Origin: an uncultured delta proteobacterium
GTDB lineage: Bacteria; RBG-13-61-14; DRUE01
Length of the DNA: 11,373 nucleotides
NCBI GenBank assembly: GCA_903930515.1
Contig: CAIYYW010000001.1
Location: forward strand, 1-11,373
Direction of reading: 5' to 3'
The notes under the pieces were generated by a model, which did no database searches, was not told where the DNA came from, and saw only the letters and a program-made list of their open reading frames with translations. Positions 1 through 6,500 of the stretch are shown one piece after another (the first letter of the stretch is position 1; the number at the start of each line of letters is the position of its first letter). Made by a program: the position numbers and the translations under genes.

Positions 1-1175
1 ATATCTTCCTTTCCTAACAAATCAATCAGATCTGCTGAAATGTACCCCTTTGATTGATCCTTGAAGAATTTTTCAAAAATCTTTAGCACCTTTCCATATA
101 CAGAATCCGCCAGCTTTTTATCCTTGCATTGCCGTTTAAGTTGATCCCGAAGCCATCTTTTATTATGATATATTGTTCCTGATTTTGTTGGACTTAAGGC
201 CAATAGACTTAATAGGACTCCTTCTTTTGGAAGGAGCATTTGAATCGCTATTTCTGTTTTGTTAGATCCTGCAATCAAATCCAAGCTACTAAATCCAGAA
301 AGCAACTTGCGGGCAACTCTGACTATTTGATCGCCTTTTGGCAGTTGTTTTAGAGATTCAAACAGGATCTCTTCAGACATGTATGTTGGTTTTTCTATGG
401 TTTTTTCAAGAATGGTCACTTTGGGTTTTTCGGCTCCAGAATATTGGATATCCAATTTAATATGTTCAATTGCTTCGGACTCGGCAACAATATGGGGAAT
501 GATGAACAATGGATATTTTTCATCTTTGCCTTCTGAGAGTGAGAACAATTTGAGTTCAATCAATTTTAGTCTAAAATGAAAATGCGCAAAGAGATTCAAA
601 TAATTAGCAAGTTCTTTGGCTTGCTCCTGGATGCCCTCTCCGATAATCAATAATAAGATTCTGCCTTCAGAAAGATTTCTGGATACCTGATCAATGAAAG
701 TTTGTTCATCAAATTCAGAGAAATTTGCTTTAACGGCTTCTATAAGGTCTTTATTCTTAAGTTGATACTTATCCTTAAAATTGATGAAAAATTTATTGCT
801 CTCTTCTAAGAGCTTTTCATAATTCCATTGTGCCATTTGATTTGCGTAATCCAAGATTTGAGCAACTACTTGCCTCCTCGCTTCAGGATTTCTCCATAAC
901 TTGGTTTCAACGATCACGGGGACCCCTGATTCGGTAATGAATAGGTTATCTATGGGCCCTGCATTCGTGCCAACCTCCCTTCCAATTGGTATCAGCGATT
1001 CCCCGATCCCCGGCTCAATTTCTTGCAAAGGAATCAATTCGGGATGAATAATCAACAAATCCTGAATCCACTCTTCCTCAATTAATTTTTCTCCAAGTGG
1101 AATTTGGGTCAGCTGTTTTCCTTTATCCCTTTCCGCATTTAGAAATATAGGCGTCCCTAGATTATTTTTTCTCAT
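1..1175 (-). CDS. PD-(D/E)xK nuclease-like protein, partial (3' end outside window)
   Basis: The reading frame is open from an ATG at 1175 to the window edge: 391 codons without a stop, so the C-terminus is missing. Residues about 73-110 have a PD-(D/E)xK nuclease-like arrangement: D76 (GPIDNLF), a beta-strand ending in E90-x-K92 (VPVIVETKLW), then Q106-xxx-Y110 (QILDY), which resembles the helix after the active site in RecB/NucS-like nucleases. A second recognisable block is RILLLIIGEGIQEQAKELA near residues 190-212, followed by a hydrophobic strand segment (LKLIELKLF). I recall similar blocks in uncharacterised conserved proteins with an N-terminal nuclease fold. Substrate and role are unknown; DNA repair or defence are both possible. 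A modest AAGGG lies upstream of the start. The DNA is AT-rich (27%, 43% and 55% GC in three 60-base samples) compared with the downstream genes, which hints at separate acquisition. Its nearest neighbour is serA, 115 bp away on the same strand. Confidence 0.8.
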   Translation of the reverse strand, partial: MRKNNLGTPIFLNAERDKGKQLTQIPLGEKLIEEEWIQDLLIIHPELIPLQEIEPGIGESLIPIGREVGTNAGPIDNLFITESGVPVIVETKLWRNPEARRQVVAQILDYANQMAQWNYEKLLEESNKFFINFKDKYQLKNKDLIEAVKANFSEFDEQTFIDQVSRNLSEGRILLLIIGEGIQEQAKELANYLNLFAHFHFRLKLIELKLFSLSEGKDEKYPLFIIPHIVAESEAIEHIKLDIQYSGAEKPKVTILEKTIEKPTYMSEEILFESLKQLPKGDQIVRVARKLLSGFSSLDLIAGSNKTEIAIQMLLPKEGVLLSLLALSPTKSGTIYHNKRWLRDQLKRQCKDKKLADSVYGKVLKIFEKFFKDQSKGYISADLIDLLGKED

Positions 1176-1201
1176 TAAGATCCCTTTTGACCCATTTCTC
1201 T

Positions 1202-1279
1202 TCTCTGTGTCCTCTGTGCCTTTGTGGTGATAATTATTTCTCCATTATATTCTCTGCGTTCTCCGTGTCTCTGTGGTGA
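1202..1279. repeat. Two tandem copies of a GA-rich 29-nt intergenic repeat, period 49 bp
   Basis: Copy 1 is 1202-1230 and copy 2 is 1251-1279. They match at 24 of 29 positions, and all differences are C/T (A/G on the other strand). The bases after each copy are also similar (an ATTTCTC motif follows both). Read on the minus strand, each copy is built from three related 9-mers of the type CACAGAGAN, so there is a short period inside the longer one. The block fills most of the 115-bp gap between serA and the nuclease-like gene. I recall CACAGAGACACAGAG-type sequence as a widespread intergenic repeat in environmental bacteria; its function is not known to me. It lacks the copy number and uniform spacing of a CRISPR array. 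Confidence 0.8.
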
Positions 1280-1290
1280 GGTTTTATTTC

Positions 1291-2868
1291 TCAGCCCAGG
1301 TTAACCTGTCGCGCGGAAATAATATTGGGCAGTCTCCGGATTTCTTCCAAAGCCGCCTCCGGAATCAAGCTGTCCACATTCACGATACAGATCGCCTCCC
1401 CGCCTTTCCTGCCCAACTGGAACCTTCCGATATTGATCTGGTGTCTGCCCATAAGGGAGCCGATATTCCCGATCACGCCCGGCCGGTCCACATTCCGGAT
1501 CACCAGCGCGTATCCCTGCGGGATCGCGTCCAGGCTGATCCCGCCGATCAGCACGATCCTGGGATCGGTTTTTCCGAACAGGGTTCCGGCGATCTCGGCC
1601 AGCTCCGGGGTCTGGTCCTGGATCTTGAGCTTGATCAGGCTGGCATAATCCCCGGCCTCGGAATCGCTGGACTCGCGCACCGTGATTCCCCGGGCCTTGG
1701 CCAATGCCGGCGCGCTCACATAATTGACCGGCTCGTCCATAAAACTCTCCAGCAAGCCCTTGAGCACGGAATGCGTGATCGGCTTGGTATTGAGGTTGGC
1801 CACCTCGCCGCGATATTCTATCTCCAGGCCGTGCAGGGTGGAAAGCAATTGCCCGGCCAATCTTCCCATCCGCTCCGCCAGGTTCAGATACGGAGAAATT
1901 TGCTCCATCACTTCCTTGCTCACGCTCGGGAAATTCACCGCGTTGGTGATGATGCCGTAAAGCAGATAGTCAACCATCTGCCTGGCGATCCCGACCGAGA
2001 CATTGACCAGGGCCTCGCCCGTGCTCGCGCCCAGGTGGGGCGTGTAAATGATCTCGGGGAGATCAAACAGCTCCCCGAACTCGGGCGGCTCCTTTTCAAA
2101 CACATCCAGGGCGGCTCCGGCCACCTTGCCCGACTTGATCGCCGCGATCAAATCTTTCTCCACAATGATCCCGCCGCGCGCGCAATTGATCAGGCGCACC
2201 CCGTCTTTCATTTTCGCGATGGTCTCGGCCCTGATCATCCCCTTGGTCTCCTCGGTCTTGGGAACATGCACGGTGATGAAATCAGACCGGCTGATCAAAT
2301 CGTCCAGGCCGGCCATTTCCACTCCCAGCTTTGAGCCCATCTCCGCGGTCACGAACGGATCATACCCGAGCACCTTCATCTTCAGGCCCAAAGCCCGGTC
2401 CGCCACGATCCTGCCGATATTGCCCAAGCCGATCACTCCCAGGGTTTTTCCCATCACCTCCACGCCGGTGAATTTTCCCTTCTCCCATTTCTTTTCCTTG
2501 AGCGTGAGATAGGCCTGCGGAATCTTGCGCGCCAGCGACATCATCAGGCTCAAAGTATGCTCCGCGGTGGTCACCGCGTTTCCGCCCGGGGTGTTCATCA
2601 CCACAATCCCCTGCCTGGTCGCGGTTTCCACATCCACATTGTCCACCCCGATCCCGGCCCTCCCGATCACGCGCAGGTTCTTCCCCGCTTCAATGATCTC
2701 CTTGGTGGCCTTGGTGGAACTACGGATCGCGAGCGCGTCATACTCCCCGATCACCGCTTTCAACTCCTCCGGCTTCATCCCGGTCTTGTAGTCCACAGTC
2801 AGGCCGGGAGCTTTCTTGAACAGCTCTATTCCTTCCGGCGCAAATTTATCGCTGATCAGTATTTTCAT
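1291..2868 (-). CDS. serA: D-3-phosphoglycerate dehydrogenase, long (ACT-domain) form
   Basis: A 525-aa protein that oxidises 3-phosphoglycerate to 3-phosphohydroxypyruvate with NAD+, the first step of phosphorylated serine synthesis, in the cytoplasm. The N-terminal substrate-binding lobe and Rossmann domain are clear: NAD-binding GLGNIG at 147-152, D-isomer dehydrogenase signatures at about 222-262, and catalytic R231, E260 and H278 (in TPHLGAS), with the same spacing as human PHGDH. Residues about 315-445 form the intervening (ASB-type) domain and about 453-525 a C-terminal ACT domain (VDRPGVIGNIG), so serine feedback or other allosteric control is plausible. The start at 2868 is chosen because AGGAGG at 2875-2880 lies 6 nt upstream and the protein then begins MKILISDKF as in relatives; a longer in-frame start at 2952 would overlap the aminotransferase gene. 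It lies 34 bp downstream of that gene on the same strand and is probably co-transcribed with it. Confidence 0.97.
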   Translation of the reverse strand: MKILISDKFAPEGIELFKKAPGLTVDYKTGMKPEELKAVIGEYDALAIRSSTKATKEIIEAGKNLRVIGRAGIGVDNVDVETATRQGIVVMNTPGGNAVTTAEHTLSLMMSLARKIPQAYLTLKEKKWEKGKFTGVEVMGKTLGVIGLGNIGRIVADRALGLKMKVLGYDPFVTAEMGSKLGVEMAGLDDLISRSDFITVHVPKTEETKGMIRAETIAKMKDGVRLINCARGGIIVEKDLIAAIKSGKVAGAALDVFEKEPPEFGELFDLPEIIYTPHLGASTGEALVNVSVGIARQMVDYLLYGIITNAVNFPSVSKEVMEQISPYLNLAERMGRLAGQLLSTLHGLEIEYRGEVANLNTKPITHSVLKGLLESFMDEPVNYVSAPALAKARGITVRESSDSEAGDYASLIKLKIQDQTPELAEIAGTLFGKTDPRIVLIGGISLDAIPQGYALVIRNVDRPGVIGNIGSLMGRHQINIGRFQLGRKGGEAICIVNVDSLIPEAALEEIRRLPNIISARQVNLG

Positions 2869-2874
2869 TTTCCA

Positions 2875-2880
2875 CCTCCT
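2875..2880 (-). promoter_or_regulatory. Ribosome binding site of serA
   Basis: AGGAGG on the minus strand, 6 nt before the ATG at 2868. It decides the start: the longer in-frame ATG at 2952 has no comparable site and lies inside the preceding gene. Confidence 0.85.
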
Positions 2881-2902
2881 AAATGAATCGGTAACCGAAT
2901 CC

Positions 2903-4036
2903 TCAGCCTCCGAAAACCTGCTCGGCGCGCCTGACGCCGCTTCCCAGCTCAAACTTGTATCCGAGATCGGTTAAAGTCTGCTCCAGGGCCGCGATCCCGG
3001 CGATGATGTCGTAGCGGGCGATGTATCCCATATGCGCGATCCGGATGATCTTCCCCTTGACCTGGTCCTGTCCGCCCGCAATCGCGTATCCATAAACATC
3101 CCGGATCCGCTTCACCACCTCCGCCCCATCCACTGTTTCCGGGGTCCAGGCCGCGGTGCAGGCGTCGCTCGGAGACTCCGGGGCAAACAGCTTCAGGCCC
3201 ATCGCCTTGAGCGCTTCCCGGGTCGCTTCCGCCATCCGGGCGTTCTCGGCGAAAACCTTCTCCAAGGTTTCTTCCTTATACATCTTGATCACCTCGTGCA
3301 ATCCCACGATCAGGCTCACCGCCGGAGTATAAGCGGTTTCATTATTGCCGAGGTTTTTCAATTCCTTCCGGAAATTAAAATAATATTTGGGCAGGTCGGA
3401 TTTCTCGCAGGCCTTCCAGGCCTTTTCGCTTAGAGCGGCAAAGGCTAGTCCGGGCGGAAGCATCAAGGCCTTTTGCGAGCCGGTGACCAGGAGATCAATC
3501 CCCCATTCGTCAAACGGGAGAGGGAACACCCCAACCCCGGTGACGCCGTCCACGATCAGGAGCGTTTCGGTTCCTTTGGTCAGCTCGGCAATTTCCTTGA
3601 CCGGATGTTGGACCGCGGTGGAAGTCTCGGTGGCCTGGATCAGCAACGCCTTATAAGCCTTTGCCTTCAGTTTCGCCGCCACCTCCGAAACCTTCACGGC
3701 GCTTCCCCATTTAACTTCAATCCCGTCCGCATTCACGCCGTAGGCTTTGCAAATATCCGCCCACCTTTCCCCGAATTTCCCGCTCCGGACCACCAACACC
3801 TGGTCGCCCTTGCAGAGCGTGTTGGTCACCGCGGCTTCCATCGCGCCGGTCCCGGAGGACGCGAAAATAATTACCTCGCCTTTGGTTTGGAAAATGTACT
3901 TGAGGCCTTCTCTCACTTCTCCCAGGACCTTCTTGAATTCGGAGTGACGGTGATGCATTGCCGGCATCGCCATCCTTGTGAGAGCCCTTTCCGGGACCGG
4001 GGTCGGGCCCGGGGTCAATAGAGTCTTCTTCTTCAT
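2903..4036 (-). CDS. Class V aminotransferase of the alanine-glyoxylate / serine-pyruvate family
   Basis: A 377-aa pyridoxal-phosphate enzyme of fold type I, close to the usual length for this family. Visible features: N-terminal LLTPGPTPVP at 6-15, phosphate-binding S61-G62-T63 (ASSGTGAME), D163 (LIVDGVTG) for the pyridine ring, the PLP lysine K189 in TGSQKAL, and R332 (KIIRIAHMG) as likely substrate carboxylate anchor. Family members transaminate alanine, serine, glyoxylate or pyruvate. Because serA follows 34 bp downstream, I infer that this enzyme converts 3-phosphohydroxypyruvate to phosphoserine in place of SerC. A related aminotransferase does this in Methanocaldococcus jannaschii, and a similar gene sits beside serA in Thermotoga maritima, as I recall. 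Serine-glyoxylate or alanine-glyoxylate transamination is the alternative. The start at 4036 has GGAGG at 4043-4047, 6 nt upstream. argG lies 95 bp upstream on the same strand. Confidence 0.93.
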   Translation of the reverse strand: MKKKTLLTPGPTPVPERALTRMAMPAMHHRHSEFKKVLGEVREGLKYIFQTKGEVIIFASSGTGAMEAAVTNTLCKGDQVLVVRSGKFGERWADICKAYGVNADGIEVKWGSAVKVSEVAAKLKAKAYKALLIQATETSTAVQHPVKEIAELTKGTETLLIVDGVTGVGVFPLPFDEWGIDLLVTGSQKALMLPPGLAFAALSEKAWKACEKSDLPKYYFNFRKELKNLGNNETAYTPAVSLIVGLHEVIKMYKEETLEKVFAENARMAEATREALKAMGLKLFAPESPSDACTAAWTPETVDGAEVVKRIRDVYGYAIAGGQDQVKGKIIRIAHMGYIARYDIIAGIAALEQTLTDLGYKFELGSGVRRAEQVFGG

Positions 4037-4059
4037 CTTAATCCTCCCGCTTTTATTTC

Positions 4060-4081
4060 CAGGCGTTCCTGTAGTCGCCTG
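4060..4081. repeat. Hairpin between argG and the aminotransferase gene (6-bp stem)
   Basis: CAGGCG (4060-4065) and CGCCTG (4076-4081) are perfect inverted copies around a 10-nt loop. The hairpin lies 24 nt upstream of the aminotransferase start and has no U-tract on either strand, so I do not call it a terminator. It could stabilise or mark processing of a polycistronic message, or be a remnant of a dispersed repeat. Confidence 0.4.
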
Positions 4082-4100
4082 AATTAAATCTTATATCTAC

Positions 4101-4131
4101 GGATCCGGGAACCCTTGGTCCGGCTGGATCC
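4101..4131. repeat. GGATCC inverted repeat directly after the argG stop codon
   Basis: GGATCC occurs at 4101-4106 and 4126-4131 and, being self-complementary, can form a 6-bp stem around a 19-nt loop in the argG transcript. It begins on the base after the argG stop codon. No run of T follows, so it is at best a weak terminator, and read-through into the aminotransferase gene is likely. Confidence 0.35.
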
Positions 4132-5331
4132 CTATTTCTTACGAGCCTGGTTCACCAGCGCGTTGGTCCGGAGCCGGAGCGCGTTCAAATTTATAAATCC
4201 GGTCGCGTCCGCCTGCTGATACCCGCCGGCCTCTTCAAAGCTGGCCAATTTGGGAAGGTATAAACTCGCCGGACTCTTCCGTCCGGAAACCGTCACATTC
4301 CCCTTGTAAAGCTTCAGCCGCGCCTCTCCTAAAACCTTCTCCTCCATCTTGTCAATCAGCGCCTGCAAATCCTCACGCTCCGGCGCGAACCAGTATCCGA
4401 AATAGACCAGCCGCGCATACATCGGCATCAGGCTGTCTTTCAAGTATAGCTCCTCCCGGTCCAGCGCAAGCGTCTCCACCGCCCGGTGCGCCGCGTGAAG
4501 GACCGTGGCGCCCGGCGATTCATAAACCCCGCGCGACTTGAGTCCCACATACCTGCTCTCAACCAGATCCACCCGTCCGATCCCATTCCTGCCCGCGATC
4601 TTATTCAAATGTTCCACGATGGCCGCCGGCCCGAATTTCCTGCCATTCACCGATACCGGGTTGCCGGCTTTGAACCCGATCAAAATCTCCTCGGCCCGGT
4701 CCGGCGCCTTCTCCGGCGAGACCGTCATTTGAAACATATCGTCTTTGGGCCCGGTCCAGGGGTCTTCCAGGATCCCGCCTTCATAGCTGATATGGAGCAG
4801 GTTCGCGTCGGAACTGTATGGCTTCGCGGCCGTGACCGGGACCGGGATCTTATGCTTTTTCGCGTAAGCGATTAAATCCGCCCGTCCCTGGAAATCCCAG
4901 GTCCGCCAGGGGGCGATCACCTTGAGCGCAGGCGCGAGCGCGGCCAGGCTGAGTTCAAACCGGACCTGGTCGTTTCCTTTTCCGGTCGCCCCGTGCGCGA
5001 TGTATCCCGCCTTTTCCTTCTTCGCAATCTCCGCCAGCTTCTTCGCGATCAAGGGCCTTGCCAAACTGGTGCCCATCAAGTAAAGGTCCTCATAGCGCGC
5101 CCCGGCCCTGAGAGCGGGGAAGAAATAATCCCGGATCAATTCCTCGTCCGCGTCTATAAAATAAACCTTCTTCGCCCCGACCCGGACCGCTTTTTGACGG
5201 ATCGCAACCTTGTCCTCCTTCTGCCCCAAGTCAACATAGACCGCGATCAAATCCGCGGCATACTCCTCCTGCAGCCACTTCAACAACACCGAAGTGTCCA
5301 GGCCGCCGGAATACGCGAGAATGATCTTCAT
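4132..5331 (-). CDS. argG: Argininosuccinate synthase
   Basis: A 399-aa cytoplasmic enzyme, the usual length for the family, that joins citrulline and aspartate with ATP cleavage to give argininosuccinate in arginine synthesis. The N-terminal PP-loop SGGLDTS is at 8-14, and the nucleotide and aspartate-binding block GATGKGNDQVRFE is at 114-126. Other family signatures are KPYSSDANLLH (170-180), SYEGGILEDP (182-191) and GVYESPGATVLHAAHR (268-283). The start at 5331 is chosen because GGAGGAGGG (5338-5346) ends 6 nt before it and the protein then starts MKIILAYSGG. An ATG at 5355 in the same frame lies upstream of that site and at the edge of the predicted transcript start, so it is unlikely. 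Neither argH nor another arginine gene is visible in the window. It heads the minus-strand amino-acid gene group. Confidence 0.97.
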   Translation of the reverse strand: MKIILAYSGGLDTSVLLKWLQEEYAADLIAVYVDLGQKEDKVAIRQKAVRVGAKKVYFIDADEELIRDYFFPALRAGARYEDLYLMGTSLARPLIAKKLAEIAKKEKAGYIAHGATGKGNDQVRFELSLAALAPALKVIAPWRTWDFQGRADLIAYAKKHKIPVPVTAAKPYSSDANLLHISYEGGILEDPWTGPKDDMFQMTVSPEKAPDRAEEILIGFKAGNPVSVNGRKFGPAAIVEHLNKIAGRNGIGRVDLVESRYVGLKSRGVYESPGATVLHAAHRAVETLALDREELYLKDSLMPMYARLVYFGYWFAPEREDLQALIDKMEEKVLGEARLKLYKGNVTVSGRKSPASLYLPKLASFEEAGGYQQADATGFINLNALRLRTNALVNQARKK

Positions 5332-5357
5332 CAAATGCCCTCCTCCAAGACCCAAAA

Positions 5358-5386
5358 AGTTTAACTGCTGATCGGCGATTTGTCAA
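5358..5386 (-). promoter_or_regulatory. Sigma-70-type promoter of argG
   Basis: On the minus strand TTGACA (5381-5386) is followed by a 17-bp spacer and TAAACT (5358-5363). The -35 box is perfect and the -10 box matches TATAAT at 4 of 6. Transcription would start near 5351, giving a leader of about 20 nt that contains the ribosome binding site at 5338-5346. Confidence 0.7.
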
Positions 5387-5456
5387 TATTTTAACCCGCA
5401 TCCTTGGGTTCTCGCTGAATTGGATCAAGGATCAATCATTGTAAAAATTGAACCCC

Positions 5457-5484
5457 TTGACAGCAGCCGGCCTGAATTTAAAAT
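5457..5484 (+). promoter_or_regulatory. Sigma-70-type promoter of bioB-bioF
   Basis: TTGACA (5457-5462), a 16-bp spacer and TAAAAT (5479-5484): a perfect -35 and a 5-of-6 -10 box. Transcription would start near 5491, only about 8 nt before the ATG at 5499, so the leader is very short. A tandem GGATCAA repeat at 5422-5435 lies just upstream and could be a regulator contact, though I recognise no known biotin repressor site. Confidence 0.6.
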
Positions 5485-5498
5485 TAAGCTGGAAGGAA

Positions 5499-6500
5499 AT
5501 GGAGATTGAACTGAATTTGTTGATTGACGCGATTGTCGGCTCCCTGATCGCCGGGATCGGCATCAGCGAGTTCGAGGCCGAGGCCATCTCCGGCCTGTCC
5601 TTCCCCGAACTGCTCCAGCTGCTCCCGATCGCAAACCGGTTGCGCGAGGAAAAATTCGGGAACTCTGTCCGGCTCTGCGGGATTTTGAACGCCAAGTCCG
5701 GAAGGTGCGGAGAAGACTGCAAGTTCTGCGGCCAAAGCGGCCGCTGGAAGACCGAGGTTGAAAGCTTCGGATTGCTGGCTCAGGAAAAAATAATTGGCGC
5801 GGCGAAGCGGGCAAAGCAGGATGGCGCCAAAGAATTTTCCATTGTCACCAGCGGGAAAGGGATCAGCGGAGAGGATGAGATGGAAACGATCTGCTCCTCG
5901 CTGAAAAATATCCGCTCGCTCGGCCTGGAGCCTTGCGCCTCGCTCGGGATCCTGAGCCAGGGGCAACTGTCCCGGCTGAAAAATTCCGGCCTGGCCCGGT
6001 ATCATCATAATTTGGAAACCTCCCAAAATTTTTTCCCCCAAATCTGCGCCACGCATCAGTGGCAGGAATCTTATGACACGGCCCGGAGCGCGAAGGAACT
6101 GGGATTGAAACTTTGCTGCGGAGGAATTTTCGGATTGGGGGAGAGATGGGAGGATCGGGCGGATTTGGCCGTAACTTTGAGCCGGCTCAAGCCGGAGTCG
6201 GTCCCGATCAATTTCCTGATCCCGATTCCGGGCACGCCCCTGGAACATCAGCAGAGGCTCAGCCCGCTGGACGCGCTCAAGATTATTGTAATCTTCCGGC
6301 TCACTTTGCCGGACAGTGACCTCATTGTCTGCGGAGGCCGCGAGGAAATCCTGGGGGATTTTCAAAGCTGGATCTTTCCCGCCGGAGCCACCGGCCTGAT
6401 CCTGGGAGATTACCTCACCCGCAAAGGCCGAAGCCCGGAACAGGATTTGGCAATGATCAGCAGCCTCGGACTATCCGCCAGGGAAAATGGGCTGGACTGA
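5499..6500 (+). CDS. bioB: Biotin synthase, probable type II (auxiliary-cluster variant)
   Basis: A 333-aa radical SAM enzyme that inserts sulfur into dethiobiotin, the last step of biotin synthesis. C70-x3-C74-x2-C77 (CGEDCKFC) binds the SAM [4Fe-4S] cluster. Family signatures follow: ASLGIL (147-152), YHHNLETS (168-175), GGIFGLGE (208-215), SVPINFLIPIPGTPLE (234-249), GGRE (279-282). The sulfur-donor site differs from E. coli BioB: ligand C97 is S114 here and R260 is I276, while C128 (C146) and C188 (C206) are kept and extra cysteines C207 and C278 appear. This fits type II BioB, reported from Blautia obeum with a [4Fe-5S] cluster. Start: ATG 5499 places the CxxxCxxC motif at about the distance seen in Bacillus BioB, and the promoter at 5457-5484 lies just upstream; the TTG at 5448 would lie before the transcript start. 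The ribosome binding site is poorly spaced (GGAAGGAA directly before the ATG). It overlaps bioF by 14 nt. Confidence 0.95.
   Translation: MEIELNLLIDAIVGSLIAGIGISEFEAEAISGLSFPELLQLLPIANRLREEKFGNSVRLCGILNAKSGRCGEDCKFCGQSGRWKTEVESFGLLAQEKIIGAAKRAKQDGAKEFSIVTSGKGISGEDEMETICSSLKNIRSLGLEPCASLGILSQGQLSRLKNSGLARYHHNLETSQNFFPQICATHQWQESYDTARSAKELGLKLCCGGIFGLGERWEDRADLAVTLSRLKPESVPINFLIPIPGTPLEHQQRLSPLDALKIIVIFRLTLPDSDLIVCGGREEILGDFQSWIFPAGATGLILGDYLTRKGRSPEQDLAMISSLGLSARENGLD

Noticed and set aside
1202-1279. CRISPR array
   Set aside because: There are only two degenerate copies, the intervening 20 bp is partly similar to the sequence after copy 2, the repeat is internally periodic, and no cas gene is present.
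1273-2334. A 353-codon open frame on the plus strand, antisense to serA
   Set aside because: It lies wholly within a convincing serA gene, its translation is rich in His, Arg and Asp in the way of antisense frames of GC-rich genes, and no motif or ribosome binding site supports it. Other long antisense frames over the aminotransferase, argG, bioB, bioF, bioA and the secreted-protein gene were rejected for the same reason.
2869-2952. Longer N-terminus for SerA from an ATG at 2952
   Set aside because: The extension would overlap the end of the aminotransferase gene, resembles nothing in SerA, and ignores the strong AGGAGG site 6 nt before the ATG at 2868.
5332-5355. Longer N-terminus for ArgG from an ATG at 5355
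   Set aside because: It would place the GGAGGAGGG ribosome binding site inside the coding region and lies at or before the predicted transcription start.
5448-5498. Longer N-terminus for BioB from a TTG at 5448
   Set aside because: There is no ribosome binding site at proper distance, and the likely bioB promoter lies inside this stretch.
5422-5500. BirA operator (TTGTAAACC with inverted partner) near bioB
   Set aside because: TTGTAAAAA at 5439-5447 resembles one half-site, but there is no GGTTTACAA-like partner at the right distance. I found no pair in the bioA upstream region either.
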